In this document: positions 1-9,158 of the stretch, one piece after another | Position numbering within the stretch: the stretch's first letter is position 1 | How the letters are laid out: the number at the start of each line of letters is the position of its first letter | Source of the DNA: a virus | Direction: 5' to 3' (one strand) | DNA: 30,939 nucleotides | Virus record (IMG/VR): IMGVR_UViG_3300013126_000150 | Span: 1 to 30,939 of that record | Notes under the pieces: model-generated | The model's database searches: none | Seen by the model: the letters and a program-made list of their open reading frames with translations, nothing else | Told to the model about the DNA's origin: nothing | Program-made: the position numbers and the translations under genes

Positions 1-1881
1 ACCACCAAGCAGACTAGTATTAGCAATAATGCTACCAATACGGGCTGAACCGCCATCAATCAACCCGATAACATTAGCAGCACCAGCATTTAATTGGGTA
101 TTAGCCGTGATTGTACCACCAAGAAGGCTGGTATTAGCAATGATGGTACCAATACGAGCCGATCCACCATCAATTCTGCCTATTACATTAGCAGCACCGG
201 TATTTAATTGGGTGTTAGCGGTAATCGTACCACCAAGCAGACTAGTATTGGCTATGATTGTGGCTATTCTGGCTGATGATGCATCAATACCACCTATTAC
301 ATTAGCAGCACCAGCATTTAATTGAGTATTGGCTGTTAATGTTCCACCAATAACTGTTGTAACAGCCGATAATGTACCAACATTAACTGTATTTGCATTG
401 GCTACACCAGCAATATTAGCTGATCCAGCATTTAATTGGGTGTTAGCTGTAATCGTACCACCTAATAAACTGGTATTAGCAATGATGGTACCAATACGAG
501 CCGAATCACCATCTATTCTACCAATTACATTGGCAGCACCAGCATTTAATTGAGTATTGGCTGTAATCGTACCACCAATAACTGTTGTGACAGCCGATAT
601 TGTACCAACATTAACTGTATTTGCATTGGCTACACCAGCAATATTAGCTGATCCAGCATTTAATTGAGTATTGGCTGTTAATGTTCCACCAAGAAGGCTG
701 GTATTAGCAATGATGTTACCAATACGGGCTGAACCTCCATCAATTAGCCCAATAACATTGGCTGATCCTGCATTTAATTGAGTATTGGCTGTTAATGTTC
801 CACCTAGTAAACTGGTATTAGCTATGATTGTTGCAATTCTAGCCGATCCACCATCTATTCTACCGATAACATTAGCAGCACCAGCATTTAATTGAGTATT
901 GGCTGTTAATGTTCCACCAATAACTGTTGTAACAGCCGATAACGTACCAACATTAACTGTATTTGCATTGGCTACACCAGCAATATTAGCAGCACCAGCA
1001 TTAAGTTGGGTGTTAGCCGTGATTGTACCACCCAGTAAACTAGTATTAGCAATGATTGTTGCTATTCTGGCTGATGATGCATCAATACCACCTATTACAT
1101 TAGCAGCACCAGCATTAAGTTGGGTGTTAGCCGTGATTGTACCACCCAGTAAACTGGTATTAGCAATGATTGTTGCAATTCTAGCCGATACACCATCTAT
1201 TCTACCGATAACATTAGCAGCACCAGCATTTAATTGGGTGTTAGCGGTAATCGTACCACCAAGCAGACTAGTATTGGCTATGATTGTGGCTATTCTGGCT
1301 GATGATGCATCAATACCACCTATTACATTAGCAGAGCCAGCAGAAAATGCAGAATTGACTGTTACATTTTCTGATAAAATATTTGCTGAATAAACTTCGA
1401 TAGATGTAATGTATGAATTGGCATTGATACCTAATGCTCTAATATTTCCTGATACAGTAAGAGTGTTTGCAATTGCAACTGCACCATTTAAAAATGTAGT
1501 GTTTGCAACATACAAGGATGGACCTTGATTATCATTATTTAAACCAGTTCCAATAATCTGAAGGTTCGCAATATTCGCAACACCATCTACTCTAAGCCCA
1601 AGCCCTGTTGTATTGGATGCTCGAATGGTGCCTTGAGTAACAGTTAAGTTATTTTGTATTGTTGCGCTTGAGCCTGAACCTGATACTTGAAGTGAACCCT
1701 GTACAATTGCATTGTTTGCAACTTGTAAACCAGTCCCAGAAGATTGAATAAGAAATGTACCAGAATCTTTTGTGTAATTATTTGCTGCAAGATCATTTGT
1801 CTCTGCTAGCACTGAATTGGTGGTTACAATCCAGTCACCAAAAGTATTCGATAAAGAGAGAGGTGTTATTTGATTAGCCAT
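1..1881 (-). CDS. Repeat-rich fibre-like virion protein, C-terminus cut by window edge
   Basis: Read from ATG at 1881 the frame stays open for 627 codons to base 1, so the C-terminus is missing. The first ~180 residues (starting MANQITPLSLSNTFGDWIV) are Asn/Thr/Ser/Ala-rich and non-repeated, with phrases such as LTVSGNIRALG that resemble the strand-turn repeats of phage fibre shafts. The rest is a tandem series of 38-residue units containing SARI, IIANTSLLGG and TANTQLNAG. There are no Cys residues in the repeats and no signal peptide. Its start overlaps the end of the 81-aa gene by 8 bases, so it is probably translationally coupled and last in the baseplate operon. I infer a fibrous adhesin or baseplate-attached fibre. 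No catalytic motif is visible and the receptor-binding end is not in the window. Confidence 0.75.
   Translation of the reverse strand, partial: MANQITPLSLSNTFGDWIVTTNSVLAETNDLAANNYTKDSGTFLIQSSGTGLQVANNAIVQGSLQVSGSGSSATIQNNLTVTQGTIRASNTTGLGLRVDGVANIANLQIIGTGLNNDNQGPSLYVANTTFLNGAVAIANTLTVSGNIRALGINANSYITSIEVYSANILSENVTVNSAFSAGSANVIGGIDASSARIATIIANTSLLGGTITANTQLNAGAANVIGRIDGVSARIATIIANTSLLGGTITANTQLNAGAANVIGGIDASSARIATIIANTSLLGGTITANTQLNAGAANIAGVANANTVNVGTLSAVTTVIGGTLTANTQLNAGAANVIGRIDGGSARIATIIANTSLLGGTLTANTQLNAGSANVIGLIDGGSARIGNIIANTSLLGGTLTANTQLNAGSANIAGVANANTVNVGTISAVTTVIGGTITANTQLNAGAANVIGRIDGDSARIGTIIANTSLLGGTITANTQLNAGSANIAGVANANTVNVGTLSAVTTVIGGTLTANTQLNAGAANVIGGIDASSARIATIIANTSLLGGTITANTQLNTGAANVIGRIDGGSARIGTIIANTSLLGGTITANTQLNAGAANVIGLIDGGSARIGSIIANTSLLGG
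202..308. repeat. 107-bp block identical to 1228-1334
   Basis: Bases 202-308 and 1228-1334 are identical over 107 positions and lie 1026 bp (nine 114-bp units) apart. Neighbouring units differ from each other at many positions, so this identity suggests recent duplication or gene conversion within the array. Confidence 0.9.
1228..1334. repeat. Second copy of the 107-bp identical block
   Basis: This is the partner of 202-308. Identity stops at 1335, where the array gives way to the non-repeated N-terminal coding region, and at 1227 on the other side. Confidence 0.9.
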
Positions 1882-2119
1882 TCGTTTCTTTGCCTAATAG
1901 TTTTATTAGTAGATTTTTGATTTCTGATACATCTTCTTTGACTGAACTTATTTCACTTTTTAAATTATTTATCTCTTCTTTTTGAGTTTTTAATAATTTA
2001 ACTTTCATTAAGTATTCATTCTTTGCAGTGAAGTCTCTATTGGACAGACCCATCGTGCTAGTGTCACGTATAAAATTAGTACCTTCCACTTTTACATTAT
2101 GTGTTTGTTTCGTACTCAT
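1874..2119 (-). CDS. Small coiled-coil protein, 81 aa
   Basis: The N-terminal half contains the phrase GTNFIRDTSTMGLSNRD followed by KNEYL. From about residue 38 to 75 the protein is a charged heptad-like helix (KLLKTQKEEINNLKSEISSV), a likely coiled coil. Small proteins with an F-x-RD motif near the N-terminus and a C-terminal coiled coil are, as I recall, common beside tail-fibre genes in cyanophage-type T4-like phages; their function is unknown to me. The start codon sits in an ATGA overlap with the stop of the 560-aa gene, and the end overlaps the next gene by 8 bases, so all three are probably translated in series. An oligomerising adaptor or fibre chaperone is possible, but this is inference. 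Confidence 0.8.
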   Translation of the reverse strand: MSTKQTHNVKVEGTNFIRDTSTMGLSNRDFTAKNEYLMKVKLLKTQKEEINNLKSEISSVKEDVSEIKNLLIKLLGKETNG

Positions 2120-3798
2120 CCAGAAATACCTTCAGGTAGAGCAATCACTCTAATGTCTTTGAGATAGGGTGCAAATGTGGTATCTGAAGAAGTCATAACC
2201 ACTTTGATTGCATATTTATAGAAGTCATTGTAAGTGATACCACTTGCTGCGCTGGTGTATGAAACAAAATTGTTTGGAATATTGTTAGTACCAGGTGCAG
2301 CTTCATATTCATATAACTGGCCATCAAATACTGAAAACTTATTTGAACCATTTACATAAGTCATTTTTTGCCAGTAACCATCTTCAAATACTTGCGTGTC
2401 GTTTCTGGACAATATCTTATAGTATACATGAATGTCTGTGTTGACTGGGCGATATGCTGTAAAAAATACTCTCAGGTCTCCTGAATCATTACCAGGTGCA
2501 AGTGTAACAGGATAGGTTTGATATCTAGCTATTGCATTGCCACCAGATGATGATGTTTCCCCTGTTACAATTACATTTGCAGGTACAGTATTTGCGGCAG
2601 TCACTGAAATTGTTGGTGTGGTCGAATAACCAGAACCTACTGTCGTAACATAAACTGCGATAATATTTCCTGACAGTACATTTGCGCTAACATATGCCTG
2701 TTGCCCACCGGGAACATCTGGAGCAGAAACGGTAATATCAGGTGCAGATAGATAACCACTTGATCCCGACATATACCCTTCACCTGTATTTGCAACTGAA
2801 ATTACACCATTGGAAAGCCCAAGATTATTGATTGAATTTCTTACTGTATAAAGTCTTAACGCATCATCGGCAAGAATTGGTGAAATTCTATTGTCTGTCG
2901 TTTGTAATGTGGCCGTAAGATAAAAGGAATTATTTGTATTTGGATTTATGATTCTTCGCCCATTAAAATCATTTAATTTAATGTTCGTATCCGTTGGTGT
3001 TCCAAATTCACCAGGGTTAATATTTTTCGCAGAAGTTAAAGTGCCATCACTTTCAATCGTTGTTCGATAAGTGTATGCGATATTTGTTCCTGTTGGCACA
3101 TAGTGAGTAGTTGAAGTATTGAATTCATCAAACTGTACATTTGCAACAATTGTTGTATTCAATGCCGTATTTGATTCAATTTGTTTAGTGTAGTATGCAC
3201 CTTGTGGCACAAAAAAATCAATGGAAGGATTTGATGCAGTATTGAACACACAACGATTTACAGTAAACATCAAATCTTTTGTGTCGTCTGGTGTATATGT
3301 AATACCATTTTGCGATTCAAAGAAAGAACCCACATAGGGGCTCTTTTGTATTTTACTTAGATTTGTTGGTGTTGGATCTGTAGGTAATAATTTAACTGAC
3401 GATGCAATTGGAAAATCATTTTGCTGCGCAACCCAAAGTTCATAACCCTTTGCATTAGATTGAATGACGATTGCATAAAGCACCGATGAGTTAATATAAA
3501 CAGGCGCAGGGAATGTAAATCTTGTATATGCATTTGAATCAAGATACTGAGGATTGCTGGACGTTTTTACGTCAGACGGCAATAAGTTCACAAGAGAATA
3601 GTCCAATACTGTTCCTGTTGGATATCCATTGAGTGTAGTAACAATAGAAATTGTTACTGGAATATTTACAGTAGGTTTTGTTTTAAAAAAAAGATCAATT
3701 GAACTTAGAAATGCGCCTCTTGGAAAAGAGGTATCATCAATAATAAATGATTGTGCAATTGGATCTAATAATACTGTACTTGTGCCTGTTATAGCCAT
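2116..3798 (-). CDS. Virion structural protein with GxGY module, 560 aa
   Basis: The N-terminus (DPIAQSFIIDDTSFPRGAFL, then IDLFFKTK and LNGYPTGT) matches a conserved opening I recall from large tail/baseplate proteins of cyanophage-type T4-like phages, where it often follows the DUF4815 protein as here. Residues ~1-310 look like a beta-rich assembly domain. Residues ~331-413 hold two GxGY-type beta repeats (TGEGYMSG, VGSGYSTTPTISV), also found in gp6, gp7 and gp8 of this window. A C-terminal beta region with FFTAYRPVNTDIHVYYKI follows. A weak Shine-Dalgarno (AAGGAT) precedes the ATG. It probably decorates the baseplate rim or anchors the fibre encoded downstream; that role is inferred from position. 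Confidence 0.75.
   Translation of the reverse strand: MAITGTSTVLLDPIAQSFIIDDTSFPRGAFLSSIDLFFKTKPTVNIPVTISIVTTLNGYPTGTVLDYSLVNLLPSDVKTSSNPQYLDSNAYTRFTFPAPVYINSSVLYAIVIQSNAKGYELWVAQQNDFPIASSVKLLPTDPTPTNLSKIQKSPYVGSFFESQNGITYTPDDTKDLMFTVNRCVFNTASNPSIDFFVPQGAYYTKQIESNTALNTTIVANVQFDEFNTSTTHYVPTGTNIAYTYRTTIESDGTLTSAKNINPGEFGTPTDTNIKLNDFNGRRIINPNTNNSFYLTATLQTTDNRISPILADDALRLYTVRNSINNLGLSNGVISVANTGEGYMSGSSGYLSAPDITVSAPDVPGGQQAYVSANVLSGNIIAVYVTTVGSGYSTTPTISVTAANTVPANVIVTGETSSSGGNAIARYQTYPVTLAPGNDSGDLRVFFTAYRPVNTDIHVYYKILSRNDTQVFEDGYWQKMTYVNGSNKFSVFDGQLYEYEAAPGTNNIPNNFVSYTSAASGITYNDFYKYAIKVVMTSSDTTFAPYLKDIRVIALPEGISG
2213..2220 (-). promoter_or_regulatory. Possible internal late promoter TATAAATA
   Basis: A perfect TATAAATA (T4 late-promoter consensus) lies on the minus strand inside the 560-aa gene, 93 bases upstream of the 81-aa gene. 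It also encodes Tyr-Lys-Tyr in frame, so in this AT-rich DNA it may be chance. Confidence 0.25.
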
Positions 3799-3821
3799 TT
3801 AAAATCCTTATCTTTTTATTG

Positions 3822-6800
3822 TTACCATTTGCAAACTGAATAAACATGTAATTTTAAATATGTTTTTAAACTTATATATTTCAGTTTCCAAGGTAAAAAC
3901 TTTAAATTTGTAAATAATAAATCGAAAACTTTTTCAATACATTCTTTGTCATCTTCATCTAAATGCAATGACATTAATTTTAATGTTTCATATGAGTAGA
4001 TTTTTTTAGCATTTCTTATTTCACCTTGTTCCACTAATTTTGCCACAGGCGACATGACTTCTTCTCTAAACTTTTTCCAGTCTATATTTTTATTTGCTAA
4101 AACTGGCCCTATTAAATCATAAATCTCTAAAGCAATTTTATCTTTGGTATTATTGGAATTTGCCATACTTTCATCACGTATTTTTCTTGCCATTTCCAAT
4201 TCGTAACAGTCATCAGCTAATCCTAACGTTTTTACTGCCGCAGTTGTTAGATAACAACCACTATCACCTCCACATGCACCTGCACCATCTGTACCCACAT
4301 CCGATAAAGCATCGTTGCATGTAGATTGTGAAGAATTATCTTGCCCAGCAGGTTCACCACCCGCATCGGTGTCATTTATGAATAGTGGACCATTATATGA
4401 ACCTACATCGTAATTAATTGATGGTGGTTCTGGAGGACCAACGGGCGAATCATCAAAATATGTTCTATCTATAGCAAAGGTATTATAACGAGTTTGTGTT
4501 GTTACACCTTTTGCTGTCGTTACTGATGGTGAATACTCTACATCCACAACTTTCTGTACAAGCCCCTGAGCATAGAATGTTGCTTGCCCATAAGTTTTTT
4601 CTGTGCCCGGATAGTTTATAAACTTAGATGATCCTAGATACTGAACATACCTATCGTCAAGTCTGAATACTCTTTCACCAACTGGGAAAAGCGCAGGCGG
4701 AACATAAAATACACCTGACACATTTCCAACTTCATCAGTTGTTATTTCATTATTATTCGATTCACCAATCGAATACACATCTCCATTTTGATATGAAATA
4801 TTACCACCCAATGTTGCAACTTTTGTGCTACCATTATATGCAGTAATTTTTACAAATCCACCATAACCGATGGAGGTCATACCTAAGAAAGAGCCTGTTA
4901 CAACATTAAAAAACATTCCAGTATAATAATCATTCGTAGAAGATGCTTTTGCATCAAGTGTGACCAAATTTGTTGCAAGTGATGGTCCGGCTGGAGAATT
5001 AATTTTACCCGCATAATGGGTTTGTGTGATATTAGATGCGCTTACTGATGCTGAAGAAGAAACATAAGTTCCTGATGCGTCAAAGGTAGCATTATATAAT
5101 GTTGTAAATGAACCTGTCGTATAAGATGTTGAATCTAGGTCATCGATCACATATAATATTTGTGAAGTTGACGAAAGATTTGTAACACTTAAAACTTTTC
5201 CAGTTTTTACAAATGTTGTTGATGTTGGTTTATATCCAACAACATCTCCTGCTCTAAATTGCCCAGTAATACTTGTACATCTTAATACATTAGGTCTTCT
5301 TATGAGCCTAGAAACTCTCGCATCATTGAAATAAGCATTTACTTTCGTGTTTGTTTTGAAACCTGTACCGACAAATTGAATTTGTTGTTGTCTTATATAT
5401 GAAATAAGTGAGACATTCGTAACATAAGTTGCAGTTAAATTGTTTGTTAAACTATAATTACCATAATAATCTGTTGCGCTTCTTGATTCCGAGATTGCTC
5501 TGTATCCAGTATATTGTGTTTCATATACTTTTTCACCTGTAACTTTTGTTCCAGGTATGGACTGCCAATCGCCTTCTTTCACCAATTGAAGATTGTTTAT
5601 TGATTGATATGTTCTTAGATTTGGATCAACAAAAAGAAGAGAGGGGGTTCTTACTGTCTCGACCCAATTATCCATTGGAGGGGAAAGTTCAATAAATCCT
5701 TCCACATTCCAAGAAGAAAATGCATTTACATCTTGACTTCGACTTGCAAGAGTTTGTTTGACAATTGCCTCTTCTGTGTAAGGTAAAGTTATAATGAACG
5801 AGTTACCATTTTTATGTAACTTATATCCTGCTGCCGTCTGCGCTGCTGAAGAAAGCGCACCAAAATTTTTATTATTAAGCGTAGCAGAATTTATAAGCTG
5901 AAAGTTTCTAATATTTTTTGCAGATTCAAGAACACCCTTGCGTGTGTTTATTGCGGCCAAAAAGTCATCATTAAATGTATCTGCAACACCAAATGTGGAA
6001 AAGTTATCAACTAGTAAACCATTTTTAAATCTATTTAAACCAAGCGCATCAGGTATTTGTAGTGTTGAACTATTTTGTTCAAGTAAATTCAAAGTTGAAT
6101 AATACTCAATATTATTGATTCTTTCGTTCAATGTGGTAATATCTTTCATTTGCCAATTCTTGTGTTGAACTGGCACAATTGAAAGATTAGAGACAGTTGT
6201 AATTATTTCATTTGGTACAAATGCTGTATATGGATCGTGTGTGAGCCTTGCAACTACCAATCCATTTGATGGGTCAGGAGGAAATTGTGGATTTATGGCC
6301 GGTACACCTTCTGCTAGAACAAACTCAGCATCTTTTGTAAGCGTAAGTAAATCTTTTCTGCCAAGATAGAAACTATAATCATTTGTAAATGCTGAGGTGT
6401 CAATCGGTAATAATGAACCGTATTGGTTGGTGCCTGTCGGTGTTACACTATATTTAAATGTGAAATTACTTGACGCATTTATTCTCGATGGTCTAAAATC
6501 AATACAGTCTCTTAACTGGTATGTTGTATTTTTCGAATTTGTATATGATGGTAATTGTGTATAAGTTTCATTTGTATATGAATTTACGCTAAAGTAACCA
6601 TCACCACCACTGTGCGCATAGAAATCAAAAAGTATCCATAGCCCACCCACCTTTGGTGCACCGGATCTTATACGAATATTTGCATGATCATAAAATGAAT
6701 CTCTCTGCCCATTATCAAAAATAAAATTTGCAGTTACATCTTTTGAAGTGTCTGAATAGTCAGCAAGAACAGGAGTAGCAACACCAACATTGATAATTTT

Positions 6801-9149
6801 TCTTATACGTTTAACGTCTGTTACATATAAAGATTGTGGTGTGACATACCCATCAACAGGAGGATTTGGAATGTAAATTTGCCCTTTTACCAAATCGATA
6901 TAAACACCATTGACGATACCTGAAGCGCCTGCTATACCTAATGATGTTGTGTCGGCTTCGACAAGTGTCTTGGTTCTTCTGATAACAGAAGTGTTGTCTG
7001 CATCTATAACATTAACTTTTGCAAATACTGTACCATCAAATGGATCCAAATCAGATGCGAAGAATGTTGCAATTTCTTTACCTGCATCAACAGTAACTGT
7101 TCTCGTAGGTGAATTTGTGAAATGAACAATATCACCTTTTGCAATCGTTGAATTTGTTTTTGGATCTGTTACAATCACAATGAAATTTTCTTTAATTGAT
7201 TCTGCCGATTCGGTCGAACCTGTTCGTATAAAGTTTACAACAGAACTAAAGGATCCGGACATTGAAATTTGCCCTTGAATACCGCCCGTTGTTGTACCAA
7301 AAGCAGTGCCTCTATATTCCTGAAGTGTTTGATATGAAGTGTCCGACATAGTAGAGACATATGATTGCCCAACCTCAAAAATCATCTGAGGTTCATCACT
7401 GTCTGCTAGAACTGTTGGGCTACTTAATGTTGCAGGGCTTCCTGATTTACCTAAAACGTCTATTGTTGCTTGCCCATACATTACCAAGTTTGAAGATATA
7501 CCTGGAGCCGCTTTAATTATCGAATTGATATTGTTGATACCAAACTTAAGTGTAAAGTTTGTTGCTGTTGTTGGTGTAGTAGAGAATGGTGCATCGACTG
7601 TTGCCGTTTTTGTCGAACCATCATACTCAATAATGTTTCGAATGTCACCTTGCCCCGGTCCACTTGTTAAAATAATTGATGTGCCCGTGTAAATGTTAGC
7701 TTTTGGGCTAAATTTATTTACGTTAGTATCGTAAAAAGTTATTGTCGTTGCAGTTGCTGAAGTCGCATTACTCTTCAATTCTTTTGAGGTGATATCAAAA
7801 ACGTGCGCTCTGTAAATGTATGAGATTGTGTTTGTTGAATCGGTATTACTTGACCCCTGATATTGAATACTTCGTACTCTACCGTTAGCTGCAACTGTTG
7901 ATGTATATGCAATCGTTGTCTGTGTATTGACTGTTTCTACGTTACCTAAATGGAAATCTACAAGATCACTTTGAGTGAAATCAATGAATGAACCGTTTGC
8001 ACCAAGTAAAGTATCGACATAGAAGTAAGTGCCATAACTTGGATTTATAGTATTATTGTTAACGCTTGCAGTTGTTCTTGCTCTGTTGCCATCTATTCTT
8101 AAACTGTACTGGTTTTCTGCTCTATACCCTTGTACATATGCAACACCAGGACCAGCTGTTAGAATATATTTGTCTGTGCCACCTGGAATAGTATTTGCAT
8201 ATGCATCGATTTTGAAATTCTTGACGATGTAATCACCGTTGGTTTCGTATGTTCGTTTTGCAAAGTAGTCATCAATAGCTGAGTAAGAAGTTTCATTTAC
8301 TTGTCTTACAATAGTGCCATTTTCAACTCGAACAAGTTCAATAAAGTTTTGATCATTAATAGTTGTATCTGTCAATGACTTTGTGGTAAGATCAAGCGTG
8401 ATTGTATAACGGTCTGCACCTGGAGCCTGATAGTTTGTTGCACCAATTGCAGGATCAAGTAATGAAGCATCAGTTACATAATCACTTATGAATTCGGAAA
8501 TTTCTAAACCAACACGCACATTTGGTGTATTTGTATACTTACCAAGTACGATAGTTTGTGGTTGAACTTGTACAAAATTTCCAATACTGTATTGTGAATA
8601 TGTTCCATCTGGATTTTGAACAGATGAATAGTTATATCCATTTACAACATAAAAAATGCCGTTTGCAATTGATGCAACTGATGCAGTACCAACGGCATCT
8701 GATGCAATAGCTTGTGCTATTGATGAGGATGTTTGTGAGATAACATTAGAACCATTTGCAAATTCGCCACCAGAATAATAAGTTACAATCAGTGTTGGAG
8801 GATCAGTACCTACTGTTTCTTCTGTTGCTATAACCTGCGCAAAAATTGTTCCTGTATCATCAGTAATAACTTGATTTAAAAAGTCTGCTGCCGTAACGTC
8901 ATTGTCTTGAAATGTTGGGTTTAATTTAATATACTTTACTTTGGTATTGATCGTTACATTCCCACCTTTAATCGGTGTATTTTGATTAAAGAAATGGTCC
9001 GCAAAATTACTAATTTGATTTTGCAGAATCGTCTGAGATTGTGTTAGTTCTCTTCCTTGAACTGCTCGCCCAGGCCTAAAGAGAATTCTATGAAAATTTT
9101 TATTAGGATCAAAATCGTCGTAATAAGGATCTACATTAAAATTAAGCAT
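3822..9149 (-). CDS. Giant DUF4815-type virion protein with CFI-box-like C-terminus, 1775 aa
   Basis: The N-terminus (YYDDFDPNKNFHRILFRPGR, then AVQGRELTQSQTILQNQI) is the signature I know from DUF4815 phage proteins, large baseplate/tail proteins of T4-like cyanophages. The long middle is Thr/Ser/Asn-rich and beta-strand-like, typical of a fibrous or peripheral baseplate component. Near residues 1595-1632 there is a Gly/Asp/Cys-rich linker, then a C-terminal domain starting CYLTTAAVKTLGLADDCYEL followed by ARKIRD. This resembles the CFI-box C-terminal domain (CxxTTAxxxxxGxxDDCYEL...LRxFRD), whose function is unclear. The last ~45 residues are Leu/Lys/Trp-rich and probably helical. At 5328 bp it is the longest gene here and lies between gp8 and the 560-aa gene. 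Confidence 0.85.
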   Translation of the reverse strand: MLNFNVDPYYDDFDPNKNFHRILFRPGRAVQGRELTQSQTILQNQISNFADHFFNQNTPIKGGNVTINTKVKYIKLNPTFQDNDVTAADFLNQVITDDTGTIFAQVIATEETVGTDPPTLIVTYYSGGEFANGSNVISQTSSSIAQAIASDAVGTASVASIANGIFYVVNGYNYSSVQNPDGTYSQYSIGNFVQVQPQTIVLGKYTNTPNVRVGLEISEFISDYVTDASLLDPAIGATNYQAPGADRYTITLDLTTKSLTDTTINDQNFIELVRVENGTIVRQVNETSYSAIDDYFAKRTYETNGDYIVKNFKIDAYANTIPGGTDKYILTAGPGVAYVQGYRAENQYSLRIDGNRARTTASVNNNTINPSYGTYFYVDTLLGANGSFIDFTQSDLVDFHLGNVETVNTQTTIAYTSTVAANGRVRSIQYQGSSNTDSTNTISYIYRAHVFDITSKELKSNATSATATTITFYDTNVNKFSPKANIYTGTSIILTSGPGQGDIRNIIEYDGSTKTATVDAPFSTTPTTATNFTLKFGINNINSIIKAAPGISSNLVMYGQATIDVLGKSGSPATLSSPTVLADSDEPQMIFEVGQSYVSTMSDTSYQTLQEYRGTAFGTTTGGIQGQISMSGSFSSVVNFIRTGSTESAESIKENFIVIVTDPKTNSTIAKGDIVHFTNSPTRTVTVDAGKEIATFFASDLDPFDGTVFAKVNVIDADNTSVIRRTKTLVEADTTSLGIAGASGIVNGVYIDLVKGQIYIPNPPVDGYVTPQSLYVTDVKRIRKIINVGVATPVLADYSDTSKDVTANFIFDNGQRDSFYDHANIRIRSGAPKVGGLWILFDFYAHSGGDGYFSVNSYTNETYTQLPSYTNSKNTTYQLRDCIDFRPSRINASSNFTFKYSVTPTGTNQYGSLLPIDTSAFTNDYSFYLGRKDLLTLTKDAEFVLAEGVPAINPQFPPDPSNGLVVARLTHDPYTAFVPNEIITTVSNLSIVPVQHKNWQMKDITTLNERINNIEYYSTLNLLEQNSSTLQIPDALGLNRFKNGLLVDNFSTFGVADTFNDDFLAAINTRKGVLESAKNIRNFQLINSATLNNKNFGALSSAAQTAAGYKLHKNGNSFIITLPYTEEAIVKQTLASRSQDVNAFSSWNVEGFIELSPPMDNWVETVRTPSLLFVDPNLRTYQSINNLQLVKEGDWQSIPGTKVTGEKVYETQYTGYRAISESRSATDYYGNYSLTNNLTATYVTNVSLISYIRQQQIQFVGTGFKTNTKVNAYFNDARVSRLIRRPNVLRCTSITGQFRAGDVVGYKPTSTTFVKTGKVLSVTNLSSTSQILYVIDDLDSTSYTTGSFTTLYNATFDASGTYVSSSASVSASNITQTHYAGKINSPAGPSLATNLVTLDAKASSTNDYYTGMFFNVVTGSFLGMTSIGYGGFVKITAYNGSTKVATLGGNISYQNGDVYSIGESNNNEITTDEVGNVSGVFYVPPALFPVGERVFRLDDRYVQYLGSSKFINYPGTEKTYGQATFYAQGLVQKVVDVEYSPSVTTAKGVTTQTRYNTFAIDRTYFDDSPVGPPEPPSINYDVGSYNGPLFINDTDAGGEPAGQDNSSQSTCNDALSDVGTDGAGACGGDSGCYLTTAAVKTLGLADDCYELEMARKIRDESMANSNNTKDKIALEIYDLIGPVLANKNIDWKKFREEVMSPVAKLVEQGEIRNAKKIYSYETLKLMSLHLDEDDKECIEKVFDLLFTNLKFLPWKLKYISLKTYLKLHVYSVCKW

Positions 9150-9158
9150 TTTTTTCCC

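Larger units (their letters stand above)
1..1366 (-). repeat. Tandem array of twelve 114-bp units (38-aa repeats), two types
   Basis: The period is exactly 114 bp. Unit boundaries fall at 113, 227, 341 and so on to 1253; the first unit lacks two bases at the edge and the last is diverged after 1334. Type A units encode a segment with SARI and IIANTSLLGG. Type B units (341-454, 569-682, 911-1024) encode IAGVANANTVNVGT followed by SAVTTVIGG. Both types end in TANTQLNAG. In protein order the pattern is AAABAABABAAA and continues past the edge. The reading frame is kept throughout, so this is a coding repeat. Confidence 0.93.

Noticed and set aside
1-1366. CRISPR-like spacing of the repeats
   Set aside because: There are no unique spacers; the whole 114-bp unit is repeated and codes in frame.
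29-1393. Open frames on the plus strand through the repeat array (29-325, 329-553, 899-1393)
   Set aside because: They are mirror images of the 114-bp repeats; the minus frame is continuous for 627 codons, starts properly at 1881 and reads like a fibre protein.
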